From: JBAYOE01 sp050950065
Lineage (GTDB): Bacteria; Spirochaetota; Spirochaetia; Sphaerochaetales; Sphaerochaetaceae
Assembly: GCA_050950065.1 (NCBI GenBank)
Contig: JBMNGX010000003.1
Location: 1 to 64,000, forward strand
Direction: 5' to 3'
DNA length: 64,000 nt
Shown here: positions 18,435-27,832 of the stretch, in pieces
Layout: each line of letters begins with the position of its first letter
Position numbering within the stretch: the first letter of the stretch is position 1
The notes under the pieces: generated by a model
What the model was told of the DNA's origin: nothing
The model's input: the letters and a program-made list of their open reading frames with translations, nothing else
Database searches by the model: none
Position numbers and translations under genes: made by a program

Positions 18435-19592
18435 ATGAAAACTATCTATTTAGACAATGCAGCTACCTCATGGCCAAAGGCTCCCACAGTAGCAGAAAGT
18501 GTTGCCTCTTTTATAACCAACAGTTCAGTTAACATAGGACGAGGTTCTTATGAAAGAGCATATGAAGTTGCTCTTGAAGTTGATAACTGTAGAAATAAGT
18601 TAGCAACATTCTTTGGATCAGAAGAGAGTCGAAATGTAGTTTTCGCTTTGAATGTGACTCATGCATTAAATACTTTAATAGTTGGTTTATTTACTAAAGA
18701 AGATCATGTGTTAGTAAGTGGTATGGAACACAATGCAGTTATGAGACCTCTAACTACTTTAAAAATCCCCTACTCTATTATCCCATGTAATCTAGAAGGT
18801 GAAGTGTTTGTTGACCAAATCAAACCTTTAATTAAAAAGAATACAAAAGCAATAATTATTACCCAAGCTTCAAATGTTAGTGGAACTATCCAACCAATAA
18901 GAAACGTTGCTTCGATTGCAAGAGAGAACAACTTATTAATCATTGTTGATGCAGCTCAGGCACCTTTAGACTCCACTTTATCATTAACAAAAGATTGTCT
19001 TGATGCTATTGCTTTTACAGGTCATAAATCTCTTTTAGGCCCTCAAGGAGTTGGAGGGTTAGTATTATCTAATCAGTTGGCAAAAGATATTAAAGTTACT
19101 ATTACTGGAGGAACTGGGAGCAAAAGTGATTTGTTAGAGATGCCACAATTCTTACCTGATAAATTTGAAGTTGGAACTCAAAATCTTCCTGGAATAGTTG
19201 GACTTAGTAGTGCATTAACTTTCATTGAACAAAACAAAGATAAGATAGTTAAACATGAAAAAAGATTGACTGAGATGTTACTTAATTATTTTTTATCAGA
19301 TCAACGCATTAATGTGATTGGTCCGAAAACTACTAAAGGGAGAACAAGTGTAATTAGTGTCGACTTTCCCTCTTTAGATAACAGCGAAGTTGCTGATCAC
19401 CTCTATTTGGATAGTAAAATAGAGTGTAGAGTTGGTTTACACTGTGCCCCTATTGCTCATAAAACTTTAAATACTTTTCCCAAAGGGACAGTGAGATTTA
19501 GTTTAGGCTATTCAACTAGTGAAGAAGATATTTTAAAATGTATCGATTCGTGTAAACGGGTCTTAGATAAAAGGAGTACTCCTAAGAATTAA
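18435..19592 (+). CDS. Class V aminotransferase, cysteine desulfurase/selenocysteine lyase-like
   Basis: 385 aa, beginning directly with YLDNAATSWPKAP, so it lacks the longer N-terminus of SufS. The PLP lysine lies in AFTGHKSLLGPQGVGG and the catalytic Cys region is RVGLHCAPIAHKTL near residue 335. This short form matches the aminotransferase V subfamily that accompanies selenium-dependent enzymes and YedE/YedF (EF2568-like). It would liberate S or Se from Cys or Sec. selD begins one base after its stop, so the two are cotranscribed, divergent from yedE. Confidence 0.85.
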   Translation: MKTIYLDNAATSWPKAPTVAESVASFITNSSVNIGRGSYERAYEVALEVDNCRNKLATFFGSEESRNVVFALNVTHALNTLIVGLFTKEDHVLVSGMEHNAVMRPLTTLKIPYSIIPCNLEGEVFVDQIKPLIKKNTKAIIITQASNVSGTIQPIRNVASIARENNLLIIVDAAQAPLDSTLSLTKDCLDAIAFTGHKSLLGPQGVGGLVLSNQLAKDIKVTITGGTGSKSDLLEMPQFLPDKFEVGTQNLPGIVGLSSALTFIEQNKDKIVKHEKRLTEMLLNYFLSDQRINVIGPKTTKGRTSVISVDFPSLDNSEVADHLYLDSKIECRVGLHCAPIAHKTLNTFPKGTVRFSLGYSTSEEDILKCIDSCKRVLDKRSTPKN

Positions 19593-19593
19593 T

Positions 19594-20622
19594 ATGAGTG
19601 AAGTAAAACTTACCCAAATGGTTAAAACAAGTGGTTGTGCTGCAAAATTACCAGTAGCTGCCCTCAATGAAGTGTTAAACAGTTTACCTACAATGAGCAG
19701 TGCCGATTTAGTTGGTGGCTTTGAAGGTAACGATGATGCCTTTGTTTACAAGCTTCCTAAAGAAAAAGATATGGTGATGCTACAAACAGTCGATTTCTTT
19801 CCCCCAATGGTGGACGATCCATTTACCTTTGGCCAAGTTGCAGCAGCAAATGCCTTAAGCGATATTTATGCAATGGGAGCTGAGCCTAAAGTAGCTTTAA
19901 ATATTGTAAGCTTTCCAACTTGTTTAGAGTTATCTGTATTAAAAGAGATCCTTTTAGGTGGGCAAGATAAAGTTAAAGAGGCTAATGCTATTATTGCAGG
20001 GGGGCACACTATTAGTGATGCAACTCCTAAATATGGTTTATGTGTTACAGGCTTTGCCCACAAAGACAAGGTTTGGACTAACAGTAAAGCTCAAGAGGGA
20101 GATCTTTTAGTTTTAACTAAACCTCTAGGGGTAGGAATTATAAATACAGCTGTAAAAGCACAAATGGCAACAAAAGAGTGTGCTAAAGCTGCTATAAAGA
20201 GCATGATTCAACTAAATAAGAGAGCTCGTGATATAGCTGTAAATTACAAAGTTAATGCTGCTACCGATATAACAGGTTTCTCATTAGTGGGTCACAGTGT
20301 TGAGATAGCTTTAGCATCTAAAGTAACTTTAACAATTAATGCTTCAAAGTTGCCCCTTTTTGACAATGCTTTAGAGTATGCAAAAATGGGACTCAACCCA
20401 GGGGGACTTTACAGCAATAAAGAGTATTTAGAAAACAAAGTAGAAGTTGCTACCTCTCAAAACCAAGAATTAATAGATATCCTTTACGATCCACAAACTT
20501 CAGGTGGTTTGTTACTAAGCATGAACGAAAAAGATGCTATGGCTTACTCAAAAGAGACAGGTTTTCCTATTATTGGATTTGTAACAGAATCTAAAACACT
20601 ACCACTAATTATTGAATCTTAA
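19594..20622 (+). CDS. selD: Selenide, water dikinase (selenophosphate synthase)
   Basis: 342 aa. The active-site segment is KTSGCAAKLP; the codon at the catalytic position is TGT, so this is the Cys form and not a selenoprotein. GGHTISDATPKYGL (ATP/Mg binding) and DPQTSGGLLLS are conserved. The enzyme makes selenophosphate from selenide and ATP for Sec-tRNA, selenouridine or a labile Se cofactor. No selA, selB or selU is in the window, so which of these is used here cannot be decided. Confidence 0.95.
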   Translation: MSEVKLTQMVKTSGCAAKLPVAALNEVLNSLPTMSSADLVGGFEGNDDAFVYKLPKEKDMVMLQTVDFFPPMVDDPFTFGQVAAANALSDIYAMGAEPKVALNIVSFPTCLELSVLKEILLGGQDKVKEANAIIAGGHTISDATPKYGLCVTGFAHKDKVWTNSKAQEGDLLVLTKPLGVGIINTAVKAQMATKECAKAAIKSMIQLNKRARDIAVNYKVNAATDITGFSLVGHSVEIALASKVTLTINASKLPLFDNALEYAKMGLNPGGLYSNKEYLENKVEVATSQNQELIDILYDPQTSGGLLLSMNEKDAMAYSKETGFPIIGFVTESKTLPLIIES

Positions 20623-20689
20623 AGAAGTAAATTAGCCTTAATGCAAATTATTTACTAAATTATCTTCTAACTCTTTGTGAGGAGAAGAT

Positions 20690-21847
20690 ATGAAAAGTAG
20701 TAATGCATCTTTGTGGTCTAAAGATTTTATCGTTATCATAATAATTAATTTGTTAATGTTTTTGGGGTGGTATCTATTTTTACCCACCTTACCCCTGCAC
20801 GCCAAAGTAATGGGGGGAACTGATGCAATGTTGGGATGGTTGTTAGGTGCAACCACTCTTGCTGCTATTGTGTTTAGACCAATTGCTGGTATTCTTCTTG
20901 ATTCAGTTGGACGAAAAAAGATTTTAATTGGTGGAATTATTATTTTATTAGCAGCTTCGGTGTACTTTCCTTTTTTAACTACTGTAGCTGCTATTATTGC
21001 TTTAAGAGTTTTGCATGGAGTTGGATGGGGTTTTGCCAGTACTGCTAGTAGCACTATCGCTTCAGATAACATCCCTAAAGAAAAATTTGGTGAAGGGATG
21101 GGCTATTTTAGTTTATCTAATAGCTTAACTATGGCTATTGCCCCAGCAATAGGATTAGCAATTATTGCATCTAGGGGATTTAAACCTGTTTCTTTCATTG
21201 CTGCTATTTTGTTAGTTCTCTCTCTTATCTTAAACCTCTTTTTAAAAGAGGAGAAAAAAGAGAAGCCTATTAAATTATCTTTTTATGAAAAAAATGCAAT
21301 TTTACCTTCCTTGGTGATGTTCTTAGTTACCACCACCTATGGAGCAATCAATGGATTTTTGTCGATCTATTCAACTAGTGTAGGAATTCAAAATATTGGA
21401 ATGTACTTCACAGTTTACGCTATCACTTTGCTTATTTCTCGCCCTATCTTGGGTAAGGCAACTGATAAGTATGGTTTTAGTGTAGTTGTCTATCCAGGGC
21501 TGTTGTTAGTTGCTCTAACAATGGTTTTTTTATCAAAAGCAACTTCATTGCCAAATTTTCTTATCTCTGCTTTTTTATATGGCATTGGGATGGGTGCTTT
21601 ACAATCTAGTTTGCAAACAATGGCAATTAGAAACTCATCCAAAGGAAGTGTTGGTGCTGCCAATGCGACGTTCTTCACCGGCTTTGATGGAGGGATAGGA
21701 GCGGGGTCAATAATCGGTGGTTTTATTGCAACAAGGGTAGGATACGGTACTATGTATCTCTATTTCACCCTCTTTGCTGTTATTGCAGCTCTTATTATCT
21801 TTATTGTTAATCTATCCATAAACAAAAAGTCTTCACAAATTCGTTAG
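20690..21847 (+). CDS. Major facilitator superfamily transporter
   Basis: 385 aa with about twelve hydrophobic segments and the MFS loop 2-3 motif LDSVGRKKILIGG. The last segment is followed by a basic tail. Good ribosome binding site (GAGGAG) eight bases before the ATG. It is 67 bases downstream of selD on the same strand and may be cotranscribed. The closest resemblance is to drug/sugar efflux-type MFS proteins; substrate not determinable. Confidence 0.88.
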   Translation: MKSSNASLWSKDFIVIIIINLLMFLGWYLFLPTLPLHAKVMGGTDAMLGWLLGATTLAAIVFRPIAGILLDSVGRKKILIGGIIILLAASVYFPFLTTVAAIIALRVLHGVGWGFASTASSTIASDNIPKEKFGEGMGYFSLSNSLTMAIAPAIGLAIIASRGFKPVSFIAAILLVLSLILNLFLKEEKKEKPIKLSFYEKNAILPSLVMFLVTTTYGAINGFLSIYSTSVGIQNIGMYFTVYAITLLISRPILGKATDKYGFSVVVYPGLLLVALTMVFLSKATSLPNFLISAFLYGIGMGALQSSLQTMAIRNSSKGSVGAANATFFTGFDGGIGAGSIIGGFIATRVGYGTMYLYFTLFAVIAALIIFIVNLSINKKSSQIR

Positions 21848-21882
21848 TCATCTTTCTTTATTGATTTTTCATATAATCACCA

Positions 21883-21897
21883 TTATAATAATGATTA
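21883..21897. promoter_or_regulatory. Possible Fur/PerR-like box
   Basis: TTATAATAATGATTA matches the PerR pattern TTATAATNATTATAA at 12 of 14 fixed positions and includes the palindrome CATTATAATAATG. It lies just before the Fic-like fragment. In AT-rich DNA such matches arise by chance, so this is tentative. Confidence 0.2.
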
Positions 21898-21913
21898 TTC
21901 ACAGGATGGCGAT

Positions 21914-22195
21914 ATGAATAATAGTTTTTCAGAGATTGTAACTGATTTTCACGGTTCTTATCTCCCTGAGCGGGGGATGTTAGCTGGTTATGCTGCCCTA
22001 ATTAAAGCTTTCAACTTAAAAGTTCCCCCCTTACACACTAATTTTGTTATTGGAACAAAACACAAAGTCTTCCAAACTAACAATTGGAACTATTTAACCC
22101 CTAGACACACGCCTAACCTCTCTTTAAAAGGAGAACTTGAATTTGCCCTTAAATATGAGGGAGTAAACTTATGTGTACTTTTAAAGTTATATTAA
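21914..22195 (+). pseudogene. N-terminal fragment resembling a long Fic-family protein
   Basis: 93 residues containing SYLPERGMLAGYAALIKAF, LTPRHTPNLSLKGELEFALKYEG and VNLCVLLKLY. This run resembles the N-terminal region of large Fic-domain proteins, where a sequence like LPExGxLxGYAALI is followed by FTPRHxP and LxFALxYEG. The open frame ends there and no Fic motif (HxFx(D/E)GNGR) follows in the 60 bases before the next gene. A start codon with GATGGCGAT upstream is present, so a short protein may be made. The family match is from memory and not certain. Confidence 0.45.
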
Positions 22196-22254
22196 TCTAT
22201 TTCTGGCAAAAATCAGAAAAGACTTTTGTGTGGGATTAAAATATTTTCTTTCTA

Positions 22255-23418
22255 TTATTTATAATAGCGAGGAACTCTTGAAGTGATACAAGCAGTAGCT
22301 TCACTATTTGCACCCCCAATTCTGGCAAAATCTAAAGTTGGAATTGAAAGGGTTGACGTAGGGTTATCCCCAATTAAGGTTGCTAAGTCTCCAAACGTAA
22401 TGTCATCAATTGTAGATACATCTACAACCATAAAATCCATAGAAACAGATCCAATAACAGGTACTTTTTTATTATTAATAATTACAAAGGTTTTATTACT
22501 ATAGTGCCTGTGGTATCCATCACCATATCCAACTGAGAGAATTGCTATTTTAGAATCATGTTTTGCTTTAAAAGTTCTTCCATACCCTATAGCATCTCCC
22601 TCTTTTAATGTCTTAACTAAAATTACTCTAGCTCTCCAACTTAAAGCAGGAACTATCTTATTATCAATATTATCTTCAGGCAAAATACCTATCCCATAAA
22701 GAATCTTTCCAGCCCTAACTAAATCATAGTCCAATTCCCTATGACGTAAAATAGCAGTACTACATGAAACATGTTTAATCTTAAATGGAGTTTTACTAGC
22801 CTCAAGCTTACTGCATACCATTTTAAAGTAAGAGTGCTGCATTTCTGCATATTGAATATCTTCCTCTTTAGTTGAATCTATTGATGCGAAGTGGGTAAAC
22901 CCACCTTCAACTAAAATCTTGTCTGAGCTAAATATTTGTTTTATTTCTTCAACTACAGTGGATATTTCATTTTCTGAATAGCACCTAAATCCAGTTCTTC
23001 CCAGCCCTGTATCTATTTCTAAGTGGGCCCTTATCTTCTTATCACAATCTTGTAAAGCAGAATTTACCTGCTTTCCATATTCTAAAGAGAAAATATTAAT
23101 AATGAATTGGTTTTTAATACACTCTTTTAATTTGATAAAAGGAACCCAACCAAAGATCATAATGTCTTTGGTGGTTCCACTATTTCTTAGCTTAGTAGCT
23201 TCTTCAAAAGAAGCTACTCCATAACAATCACACTCTTTATCAAATATTTTTATACAATTTTGAATACCATGCCCGTAAGCATCCCCTTTAACCATACCCA
23301 TGATTTTTACTTTTTCACCAACCAATCTTCTTACAACAGAAGTATTGTTTTCAAGTCTCTGAAGATCAATCTCAAGGTAGTTACGGGCTGTCTTTATATC
23401 CATATTGTTAGCAATCAT
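22255..23418 (-). CDS. Alanine-racemase-family PLP enzyme
   Basis: 387 aa, type III PLP fold. MVKGDAYGHG holds the PLP lysine; the second-half motifs IGYGRTF, LSVGYGDGYHRHY (catalytic Tyr region) and GSVSMDFMVVDV are those of amino-acid racemases of the Alr class. The ATG at 23418 overlaps the end of the aminotransferase gene by 11 bases; an alternative ATG six codons in has no better ribosome binding site. Being the last gene of a sigma-54-controlled amino acid import operon, it more likely serves catabolism (inverting an imported amino acid) than cell wall D-alanine supply. Substrate is inferred only. Confidence 0.85.
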   Translation of the reverse strand: MIANNMDIKTARNYLEIDLQRLENNTSVVRRLVGEKVKIMGMVKGDAYGHGIQNCIKIFDKECDCYGVASFEEATKLRNSGTTKDIMIFGWVPFIKLKECIKNQFIINIFSLEYGKQVNSALQDCDKKIRAHLEIDTGLGRTGFRCYSENEISTVVEEIKQIFSSDKILVEGGFTHFASIDSTKEEDIQYAEMQHSYFKMVCSKLEASKTPFKIKHVSCSTAILRHRELDYDLVRAGKILYGIGILPEDNIDNKIVPALSWRARVILVKTLKEGDAIGYGRTFKAKHDSKIAILSVGYGDGYHRHYSNKTFVIINNKKVPVIGSVSMDFMVVDVSTIDDITFGDLATLIGDNPTSTLSIPTLDFARIGGANSEATACITSRVPRYYK

Positions 23419-24592
23419 ACATCTCTGATGAGGTATCGGGTATCATTTCAATAGCCTTTTTAAGATTATCAACATCAGAAACAAGGGCTAGTCTTACATA
23501 GTTGCCAAGTTTAGGACCATAAGTAATTCCTGGAGTAATTAGCACCCTTCTCTCTTCCCACAACCGCTTAGTGAACGTCACACAGTCCTTAACAGGCAAT
23601 TCTGCCCAAACGTAAATAGAGCCTTGTGAGTTAAAACATTTCCACCCTTTTGCATTTAGTCCTTTAACAACAACATCTCTTCTTTCTTGATATTTAGCAC
23701 TCTGTTTTTCGTGTGTCTTGGTATCAAAAAATAGCTCCAACGCTTTTGCTCCTGATAGCTGAACGGGGGTATAAACACCAGTAGTGTAATCAACTAAAGA
23801 TGCCCCATATGCATGTACTATTTCTGGATTTCCTACAATACAAGCTAATCTCCACCCTGCTAAGTCAAATATTTTTGAAAAAGTAAATATTTCAACCCCG
23901 ACATCTTTTGCACCTTCCGCTTGTAAAAAACTAATTGGCGTTCTGTTATCAAAGACAATTTCACCATACGCATTATCATGACACACTATGTAATCGTTCT
24001 TTTTAGCCATTTTTATAACTTCTTCAAAAACATCCATTCCCCCATAAGAACAAGTTGGGTTGTGGGGATAGTTTAAATAAATCATATCACAATCTGAGCG
24101 GTCTAAGTCTTCGTATATTGGTTTAAACTCATTTTCAGGGTCAAGTCTGTATTCACATTGTTTCGCTCTAGCTATTTGAGCACCTATTCTATATGTGGGA
24201 TAACACATATCAGGCAGTAAGACTCCTTGCCCTTCATTCACAAAGTTAACAGCCATATCGATGATAGCTCTCTTAGCACCAGCTAAAGGAACTACTTCAA
24301 GTTTAGGGTCAAGTTCAACTTTATAGCGCTCTTTATAAAATTTAGCTACAGCTTCGTTAAAAGTTTTATTTCCCCATTTACCGGCATAGCGATGGTGCTG
24401 TTTTTTTGCCACTTCACACTGCATAGTTTCTACAACTTCATCATTTGGAGCGCCATCGGGTGAACCAATTGTTAAATCATAAACAACCTCTCCCTCTTTA
24501 ACCTCCTTCTTCATCTCTTCAAGAAGGTGGAAAATTTTTGCCTCATCACCAAAACCTCTAATAAGTTTAGATCTAATCTCTCTGTTAAACAT
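23408..24592 (-). CDS. Class I/II pyridoxal-phosphate aminotransferase
   Basis: 394 aa. Conserved features are YLNYPHNPT, CHDNAYGEIVFD and the PLP lysine in TFSKIFDLAGWRLA, with a C-terminal Arg region GNYVRLALV. Related proteins include LL-diaminopimelate and aspartate-type aminotransferases. It sits between the ABC ATPase and the racemase-like gene with 13-base and overlapping junctions, so it is part of the sigma-54 operon and probably removes the amino group from the imported compound. Exact substrate unknown. Confidence 0.88.
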   Translation of the reverse strand: MFNREIRSKLIRGFGDEAKIFHLLEEMKKEVKEGEVVYDLTIGSPDGAPNDEVVETMQCEVAKKQHHRYAGKWGNKTFNEAVAKFYKERYKVELDPKLEVVPLAGAKRAIIDMAVNFVNEGQGVLLPDMCYPTYRIGAQIARAKQCEYRLDPENEFKPIYEDLDRSDCDMIYLNYPHNPTCSYGGMDVFEEVIKMAKKNDYIVCHDNAYGEIVFDNRTPISFLQAEGAKDVGVEIFTFSKIFDLAGWRLACIVGNPEIVHAYGASLVDYTTGVYTPVQLSGAKALELFFDTKTHEKQSAKYQERRDVVVKGLNAKGWKCFNSQGSIYVWAELPVKDCVTFTKRLWEERRVLITPGITYGPKLGNYVRLALVSDVDNLKKAIEMIPDTSSEMYDC

Positions 24593-24605
24593 TGTGCCCT
24601 CACTT

Positions 24606-25364
24606 CTATACGTTTATTATATTTTTAAGAAATAGTTTTGTCCTTTCAGAACCATCACCTTTGAAAAACTCATCTGGTGGACGAGTTTCAACAATATTTC
24701 CCCCCTCAAAAAAGGAGATATAATTTGCCACTTCCTTGGCAAACCCAAGCTCATGGGTAACAACAATCATTGTCATTCCATCCAGAGCTAAATTTTTCAT
24801 TACCTCTAAAACTTCTTTAATCATCTCAGGATCTAGTGCACTAGTTGGCTCATCAAAAAGTATTAAATCTGGCTCCATTGCTAAACATCTTATTATAGCA
24901 ACTCTTTGCTTTTGCCCTCCTGATAATTGAGATGGATAGTGGTTCATCCTATCAGCTAATCCTACTTTCTTAAAAAGTTCTTCTGCCCGCTTTTTTACTA
25001 CCTTATAATCTTGTTTTAGAATTTTCCTAGGTGCTATCATAACGTTATCTAATGCTGTTAAATGGGGAAAGAGCTCAAAGTGTTGAAACACTATCCCAAC
25101 TTTAGTTCTGATTTTTCGTACGTTGTGCCTGGTGATTACTTCATTCTTAAAAATAATCTCCCCTTTTTGGTATTTTTCTAATCCATTTATGCAAAACAAA
25201 GCTGTACTTTTCCCAGAACCGCTTGGCCCACAAATTACATGTGTTTCACCTTTATAAACTTTAAAGTTAACTCCTTTTAATACTTCAAAATCACCAAAGC
25301 TTTTGTGTAAATCGTTAATTTCAAGGATTAGTTCTCTTTTATCATTATTTGCTTGTGACGCCAT
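24606..25364 (-). CDS. Polar amino acid ABC transporter ATP-binding protein
   Basis: 252 aa with Walker A GPSGSGKST, signature LSGGQKQRVAI, Walker B LILFDEPTSALDPEM and switch His in VTHELGFAKEVA, the GlnQ/HisP type. It energises the two permeases encoded upstream (25380-26677). An unusual first 15 residues (MASQANNDKRELILE) precede the standard start of the domain. The aminotransferase gene begins 13 bases downstream. Confidence 0.93.
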   Translation of the reverse strand: MASQANNDKRELILEINDLHKSFGDFEVLKGVNFKVYKGETHVICGPSGSGKSTALFCINGLEKYQKGEIIFKNEVITRHNVRKIRTKVGIVFQHFELFPHLTALDNVMIAPRKILKQDYKVVKKRAEELFKKVGLADRMNHYPSQLSGGQKQRVAIIRCLAMEPDLILFDEPTSALDPEMIKEVLEVMKNLALDGMTMIVVTHELGFAKEVANYISFFEGGNIVETRPPDEFFKGDGSERTKLFLKNIINV

Positions 25365-25379
25365 ATTAATCTTCTCCTA

Positions 25380-26033
25380 TTATGCTTTTCCAATCATTTT
25401 TAGTTTGCCTTTGATTTCAAGCTTTCGCCCAATTACTGTAAGAGCATGGCACATAACGAAATATAAAATCATTACATAAATATAGATAATTTGGGGGTTC
25501 CCAAAAGCTTCCATTGCTACAGTACCTGTGCGAGTAATTTCCACATATCCTATAGCCGAACAGGTAGCTGTCCCTTTTATTAGGATAACCATTTGGCCAA
25601 GTAAAGCAGGCATAGTTAAATTAAGAACTTGTGGCAATATTACATAGCACATCACCTCAATGCCATTCATCCCCAGTGACTTCCCAGCCTTAAACTGTCC
25701 TTGACTTAAGCCATCTATTCCACCAGCAATAATTTCACTAATATAGGAAGAGTTAAACACAGTTAAAGTAACAACACTAGCAATAAAAATATCCCTAATT
25801 GGTGTTGTAAAATAAATCAAAAGTAATAGTAGCAAAAAAGGAATACCTCTTATAACACCAAGATAAACTCCTAAAATTTGATTTATAATTATCCACTTCC
25901 TTGATCTGATAACTCCTAACAAAACTCCTACAACAAAGGATAAGGCCAATGAAACTAATGCAAGTTTTAGAGTTTGAGGAAGGCCTTGTACTATCAACAG
26001 CCTCCATGTAATTAAATGCTTACTTAATTCCAT
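25380..26033 (-). CDS. Polar amino acid ABC transporter permease 2
   Basis: The ATG at 26033 with AAAGGAGG upstream gives 217 aa; the frame is open 15 codons further but without a ribosome site. About five membrane helices and the HisM/GlnP family stretch AGGIDGLSQGQFKAGKSLGM (the EAA loop contacting the ATPase) are visible. Its first ten bases overlap the end of permease 1, showing coupling. It forms the heterodimeric channel with that protein. Confidence 0.9.
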   Translation of the reverse strand: MELSKHLITWRLLIVQGLPQTLKLALVSLALSFVVGVLLGVIRSRKWIIINQILGVYLGVIRGIPFLLLLLLIYFTTPIRDIFIASVVTLTVFNSSYISEIIAGGIDGLSQGQFKAGKSLGMNGIEVMCYVILPQVLNLTMPALLGQMVILIKGTATCSAIGYVEITRTGTVAMEAFGNPQIIYIYVMILYFVMCHALTVIGRKLEIKGKLKMIGKA

Positions 26034-26677
26034 TTTTGCCTCCTTTGAAGTAAATAGACAACAAATTGTATTACCCAAAATGTCACTACATAAAATATTG
26101 CAGATCCAATGAAAGCTGTACCTGGAATAAGATATTTGCTATTTAAGTACCTTGAGACTGAAGTAAGCTCAACGATAGTAACTAAAGTTAATAAAGAAGT
26201 ATCTTTAAGAACATATGAAGCTTGCCCAGTTAAACTTGGATAAATACTTTTCAGTGCTTGAGGTAATAAGATTCTAATTAAAAGGTGTACACGACCGAAC
26301 CCTAATGATAAAGCAGCTCTTTCTTGCCCAGGGTTTATTGATTCTATTCCCCCTCTAACTATTTCGGCAACAAAGGCACTCTCATTTAAGATTATTGCCA
26401 TCATTCCAGCTACTGGAGCGGACAATAAAATTCCCATATAAGGTAATCCGTAGTACAACAAATACATTTGAACAATTAAAGGAGTTTCTCTAAAAATATC
26501 TATATACCATTTCAAAATAAAAGTAATTACTGGTATACGCATACAAAGAACAACACCTATTATAAGCCCAAATAGTAGTGAAAGTAGAATCCCAACTCCT
26601 GCATATTTCAGAGTTGCAAAATACCCATTAAGCAGTTGAGGAAAAAATCTTATAAATAGTTTTAGATTAAATTGCAT
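26024..26677 (-). CDS. Polar amino acid ABC transporter permease 1
   Basis: 217 aa with about five membrane helices and the EAA loop RGGIESINPGQERAALSLGF, the HisQ/GlnP family. It follows the binding protein gene by 58 bases and is translationally coupled to permease 2. Substrate class (polar or hydroxylated amino acids) is by family. Confidence 0.9.
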   Translation of the reverse strand: MQFNLKLFIRFFPQLLNGYFATLKYAGVGILLSLLFGLIIGVVLCMRIPVITFILKWYIDIFRETPLIVQMYLLYYGLPYMGILLSAPVAGMMAIILNESAFVAEIVRGGIESINPGQERAALSLGFGRVHLLIRILLPQALKSIYPSLTGQASYVLKDTSLLTLVTIVELTSVSRYLNSKYLIPGTAFIGSAIFYVVTFWVIQFVVYLLQRRQKWN

Positions 26678-26735
26678 ATATTTTTACTAGTAGGGGTCTA
26701 ATAAATAGACCCCAAATTTTATTAAATATTTCCAC

Positions 26736-27572
26736 CTAGATAGCATTTGCTTCTAAAGTTGGAACCCACTCTTTACCAATCCATTTTTCATAAATACGTC
26801 CAAACTCACCACTTGCTTTAATTTCTTGCAAGAATATATTCATACTATTTATGAAAGCAAGATCTTCGTAACGTGTTGCAAATCCATAAGTTTCAATATC
26901 TAAGTAACCATCAGGTAAAATCTTAAAAGAGCCAGGATAAATATCCATCATATCCAACCCAGCAAATTCACCATCTAAGATACAATCAATTCTTCCAGCT
27001 TTTAATGCTTCGGTCCATTCACTTTTACCCGCAAACGTCAACATTTCAGCTTTTGGGAATCTTTGTTCAATAATATCAATGTAGACGTTCCCCTCTGTAA
27101 TTCCAATTTTAACATTACTACTGTTTAAATCATCCCACTTAGAAAGCCTTGAGTTTGCATTTAAAACTGCTACAGTTCCTGTTAAAATAAATGGATCTGA
27201 TAAGGCAATACTTGCTGTTCTTGGTACAGTCCTAGTCATATGGCAAGCAAGAATATCAAAATCTTTATTTAGCAACCCAGGAATCAATGCTGCCCACTCT
27301 ACGTTCTTCATCTCCATCTTTACATCAAGTTTTTCAGCATAAAGTTTGATTAGATCAATTACAAAGCCTTCTATTTCACCTGTTGTAGAGTTGACTTGTC
27401 CAATTGGTGGGAACCGAGCCCTTACCCCAACTACCATTTTTCCATCTTCTACAATTCTTTGTAGGGTATCAACTCTCTCTTCTTTAGCAGAACCAACACC
27501 TTGGCCGCATCCTACTAAAACTGATAATACTAGTAAAATAACTAGCATTACTGAAATAAAACCCTTTTTCAT
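26736..27572 (-). CDS. Amino acid ABC transporter solute-binding lipoprotein
   Basis: Signal peptide with lipobox SVLVGC, so Cys22 should be lipidated and membrane-anchored. The mature protein has the family 3 binding-protein pattern: GKMVVGVRARFPPIG, GFVIDLIKLYAEKL, TVPRTASIALSDPF (ligand carboxylate Arg region) and a C-terminal hinge. First gene of an operon of importer, aminotransferase and racemase, transcribed from a sigma-54 promoter about 70 bases upstream. Ligand is a polar amino acid by family; which one is the key unknown of the locus. Confidence 0.9.
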   Translation of the reverse strand: MKKGFISVMLVILLVLSVLVGCGQGVGSAKEERVDTLQRIVEDGKMVVGVRARFPPIGQVNSTTGEIEGFVIDLIKLYAEKLDVKMEMKNVEWAALIPGLLNKDFDILACHMTRTVPRTASIALSDPFILTGTVAVLNANSRLSKWDDLNSSNVKIGITEGNVYIDIIEQRFPKAEMLTFAGKSEWTEALKAGRIDCILDGEFAGLDMMDIYPGSFKILPDGYLDIETYGFATRYEDLAFINSMNIFLQEIKASGEFGRIYEKWIGKEWVPTLEANAI

Positions 27573-27640
27573 AAAACATCCTCCTATTATTTCGGATAGC
27601 TACAATAAAACACAAACTTATGTTCTACCTTGAAACCATA

Positions 27641-27657
27641 TAGCAACTTCTATGCCA
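27641..27657 (-). promoter_or_regulatory. Sigma-54 (-24/-12) promoter of the amino acid import operon
   Basis: On the minus strand TGGCAT, five bases, TTGCTA: the GG and GC doublets are exactly 10 bases apart as required. The predicted start is near 27631, about 58 bases before the ATG of the binding protein. The neighbouring gene encodes a sigma-54 activator, which strongly supports the call. Confidence 0.8.
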
Positions 27658-27807
27658 ACTAACCATGTGTAAGAAATGGTTCATTATGTATTTAATTTTA
27701 TTAAATTTATCTCACATGCCTCACTTCTATTACGTATTAAAGAGTTAATCACGAGATATTGTTCTTTTTATTAATAACAACAAGATGAGATTATTTTCAT
27801 CATCGAT

Positions 27808-27822
27808 GGTGCTAATTTCACC
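27808..27822. promoter_or_regulatory. Candidate activator-binding inverted repeat (upstream site A)
   Basis: GGTGC and TCACC are separated by five bases, about 150 bases upstream of the -24 element of the import operon, a usual distance for enhancer-type sites of sigma-54 activators. Half sites match those found upstream of the kinase operon at 29719-29744, though the spacing differs. Confidence 0.4.
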
Positions 27823-27832
27823 ACTTGCTCAC

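Noticed and set aside
20651..20660. Single TTTACTAAA between selD and the MFS gene, same 9-mer as the 4.6-kb array
   Set aside because: One isolated copy in AT-rich DNA is expected by chance and lacks the 15-base periodicity.
22255..23418. Alanine racemase as a plain cell wall gene
   Set aside because: Its position as last gene of an amino acid import/transamination operon argues for a catabolic role, though dual use cannot be excluded.
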